From positions 1 through 7,204 of the forward strand of contig JAHLFU010000112.1 in assembly GCA_018883665.1 (NCBI GenBank): a DNA stretch of 7,204 bases, given 5' to 3'. The notes below the pieces were generated by a model that was not told where the DNA came from, searched no databases, and saw only the letters and a list, made by a program, of their open reading frames with translations. The translations under genes and the position numbers were made by a program. This document shows positions 5,731-7,204 of this stretch, piece after piece (position 1 is the first letter of the stretch; each line of letters opens with the position of its first letter). The stretch comes from Paraprevotella stercoravium (GTDB lineage Bacteria; Bacteroidota; Bacteroidia; Bacteroidales; Bacteroidaceae).

Positions 5731-6960
5731 ATGAAAGACAAAAAAATATATCCCTGGATTGTGGTTGCTTTGCTTTGGGGGGTAGCGCTTCTTAATTATA
5801 TGGACCGGCAGATGCTCAGTACCATGAAGGACTCCATGCAGATTGATATTGTAGAGTTGCAGTCGGCAACCAATTTTGGCCGTCTGATGGCTATTTTCCT
5901 TTGGATTTACGGACTGATGAGTCCCGTGGCCGGAATGATCGGAGATCGTCTGAACCGGAAATGGCTGATTGTGGGAAGCCTTTTTGTATGGTCTTCCGTG
6001 ACCTACCTTATGGGAGTGGCGCAGACCTTTGACCAGATTTACTGGTTGCGTGCCTTGATGGGAGTGAGCGAGGCGCTGTACATTCCTGCCGGCTTGTCGC
6101 TGATAGCCGATTATCATTCCGGAAAATCACGTTCCCTGGCTGTCGGTCTTCATATGACCGGACTTTATACCGGACAGGCAATCGGTGGTTTCGGGGCGAC
6201 TGTGGCCGCGGCTTTCTCCTGGCAGACCACCTTCCATTGGTTTGGCGTGGTCGGTATTGTATATGCCGTGATTCTGATATTTTTCCTGAAAGACAAAAAG
6301 CGCGAGAGCGAATTGCAGCATCAGGAAGCGTCAGCGCCCAAGGACAGCGTTCTGACCAGTCTGAAGAAACTGATGGGCTGCGGGGCGTTCTGGGTCATTC
6401 TGCTATATTTTGCAGCATCCAGTCTGCCGGGATGGGCCACCAAAAACTGGTTGCCGACCCTTTTCTCTGAGAATCTGGGAATGCCGATGTCCGAGGCCGG
6501 CCCGATTTCTACGATAACCATAGCCGTTTCTTCTTTTGTAGGGGTGTTGTTGGGAGGTAGTCTTTCCGACCGCTGGGTACAGAAAAACCTTAAAGGAAGA
6601 GTCTATACAAGCGCTATTGGTTTGGGACTGACCATACCTTCGCTGTTGTTGTTGGGCATGGGTCATCATGTGGTTTCGGCGGTAGGAGCGGGCTTGCTCT
6701 TCGGTGTGGGTTTCGGTATGTTCGATGCAAACAATATGCCGATACTTTGCCAGTTCGTGTCTTCCCGTCAGCGTGCCACGGCTTACGGTGTGATGAACAT
6801 GACCGGAGTGTTTGCCGGTGCGGCCATTACCGATCTTTTGGGCCAGTGGACCGACGGCGGAAATCTGGGAACCGGTTTCGCCATGTTGAGTGTCGTGATC
6901 GCCGTGGTGGTTTGCTGTCTGCTGTTCTTTTTACGTCCGAAAACAGACAATGCGGATTAA
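5731..6960 (+). CDS. nanT: Major facilitator superfamily transporter, probable sialic acid permease
   Basis: A 409-residue inner-membrane transporter with the usual two sets of six hydrophobic segments separated by a charged cytoplasmic loop at about 187-212. TM1 covers about 9-22 and ends in NYMDRQ (22-27), a pattern typical of the anion:cation symporter group. The conserved loop between TM2 and TM3 is GDRLNRKW at 71-78, and the matching loop in the second half is GSLSDRW at 276-282. It lies directly after nanL and nanE, in the same order as the nanLET operon of Bacteroides fragilis, and is followed 35 bp later by a NanQ-family gene. From this its substrate is most likely N-acetylneuraminate. 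Sequence alone would allow another organic anion or sugar acid. The ATG at 5731 gives a full-length protein; the leader CACATAGAAC has no Shine-Dalgarno sequence. It is separated from nanE by a terminator-like hairpin. Confidence 0.9.
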   Translation: MKDKKIYPWIVVALLWGVALLNYMDRQMLSTMKDSMQIDIVELQSATNFGRLMAIFLWIYGLMSPVAGMIGDRLNRKWLIVGSLFVWSSVTYLMGVAQTFDQIYWLRALMGVSEALYIPAGLSLIADYHSGKSRSLAVGLHMTGLYTGQAIGGFGATVAAAFSWQTTFHWFGVVGIVYAVILIFFLKDKKRESELQHQEASAPKDSVLTSLKKLMGCGAFWVILLYFAASSLPGWATKNWLPTLFSENLGMPMSEAGPISTITIAVSSFVGVLLGGSLSDRWVQKNLKGRVYTSAIGLGLTIPSLLLLGMGHHVVSAVGAGLLFGVGFGMFDANNMPILCQFVSSRQRATAYGVMNMTGVFAGAAITDLLGQWTDGGNLGTGFAMLSVVIAVVVCCLLFFLRPKTDNAD

Positions 6961-6995
6961 AGAATCATTTCATGAATAATTAAAAACGAAAAAAG

Positions 6996-7204
6996 ATGAT
7001 ACTTTCCAATTTACAGAATAGTGAGCGTATCGAGGGGCTTCATCCTCTGTTCAAAAAGTTCTTTGATTATGTGAAGAGCCACGATCTGCTGCATACTGAG
7101 TGTGGCAGAATAGAGCTTGACGGTGACCGTCTTTTTATCAACAATGTAAACCCGACCTGTGTTTCGGCCGAGGAGCAAGTCTTGGAGGTGCATCGTGACT
7201 ATAT
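6996..7204 (+). CDS. nanQ: YhcH/YjgK/YiaL-family protein (NanQ-like), C-terminus cut by right window edge
   Basis: The plus strand is open from the ATG at 6996 to the window end, giving 69 full codons of a family whose members are about 150 residues. The start MILSNLQNSERIEGLHPLF, then IELDGDRLFINN at 43-54, and EEQVLEVHRDY at 59-69 match the YhcH/YjgK/YiaL (DUF386) family. The E-x-H-x-x-Y segment carries metal-binding residues and normally continues into a YIDIQ-like motif beyond the window. E. coli YhcH (NanQ) is reported to speed anomerisation of sialic acid in the cytoplasm, which would complement the periplasmic mutarotase NanM here. It follows nanT by 35 bp with an A-rich leader (AAAAAAG before the ATG) and no terminator between, so it is likely cotranscribed. 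Family is well supported; the nanQ name relies on context. Confidence 0.85.
   Translation, partial: MILSNLQNSERIEGLHPLFKKFFDYVKSHDLLHTECGRIELDGDRLFINNVNPTCVSAEEQVLEVHRDY

Noticed and set aside
5338..6117. Minus-strand open frame of 259 codons
   Set aside because: It runs antisense through nanE, the hairpin spacer and nanT, and its product has no family features. Both plus-strand genes are unmistakable.

Overview
The window looks like chromosome of a gut-type Bacteroidales bacterium (Bacteroides, Phocaeicola or Parabacteroides; the genus cannot be fixed from the sequence alone). Three observations point that way: the gene set matches the known Bacteroides sialic acid (nan) cluster, genes mostly start without a Shine-Dalgarno sequence behind A/T-rich leaders, and two matches to the Bacteroides -7 promoter element TAnnTTTG sit where promoters are expected.

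Left part (1-2116): a divergent pair. On the minus strand is hcp, the hybrid cluster protein, cut by the left edge after 403 codons. It forms one uninterrupted frame from an ATG at 1211. On the plus strand is a Crp/Fnr-family regulator (1490-2116) that by position and sequence is most likely HcpR, the nitrosative-stress regulator of hcp. Their 278-bp spacer holds two inverted repeats. One, GTAA-N6-TTAC, lies about 40 bp upstream of a plausible hcp start site and just in front of the regulator gene, so one site could control both genes.

Middle (2117-2370): 254 bp without a convincing gene. It contains four tandem 22-bp units, each able to fold as a hairpin, followed by a good Bacteroides-type promoter for the next gene.

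Right part (2371-7204): a sialic acid catabolic cluster, all on the plus strand: nanM-like kelch lipoprotein (sialic acid mutarotase), nanL (N-acetylneuraminate lyase), nanE (AGE-family ManNAc 2-epimerase), nanT (MFS sialic acid transporter), and the start of a YhcH/NanQ-family gene cut by the right edge. Together they would equilibrate sialic acid anomers in the periplasm, import sialic acid, cleave it to ManNAc plus pyruvate, and convert ManNAc to GlcNAc. A strong hairpin followed by a T-rich run lies between nanE and nanT and may lower or separate expression of the transporter.

The genes belong to known families and I see no clear new biological system. The parts most worth a second look are the hairpin-forming tandem array, the hcp/hcpR intergenic sites with the long hcp leader, the nanE-nanT terminator-like hairpin, and a short protein-like open stretch after hcpR that may be a gene remnant.
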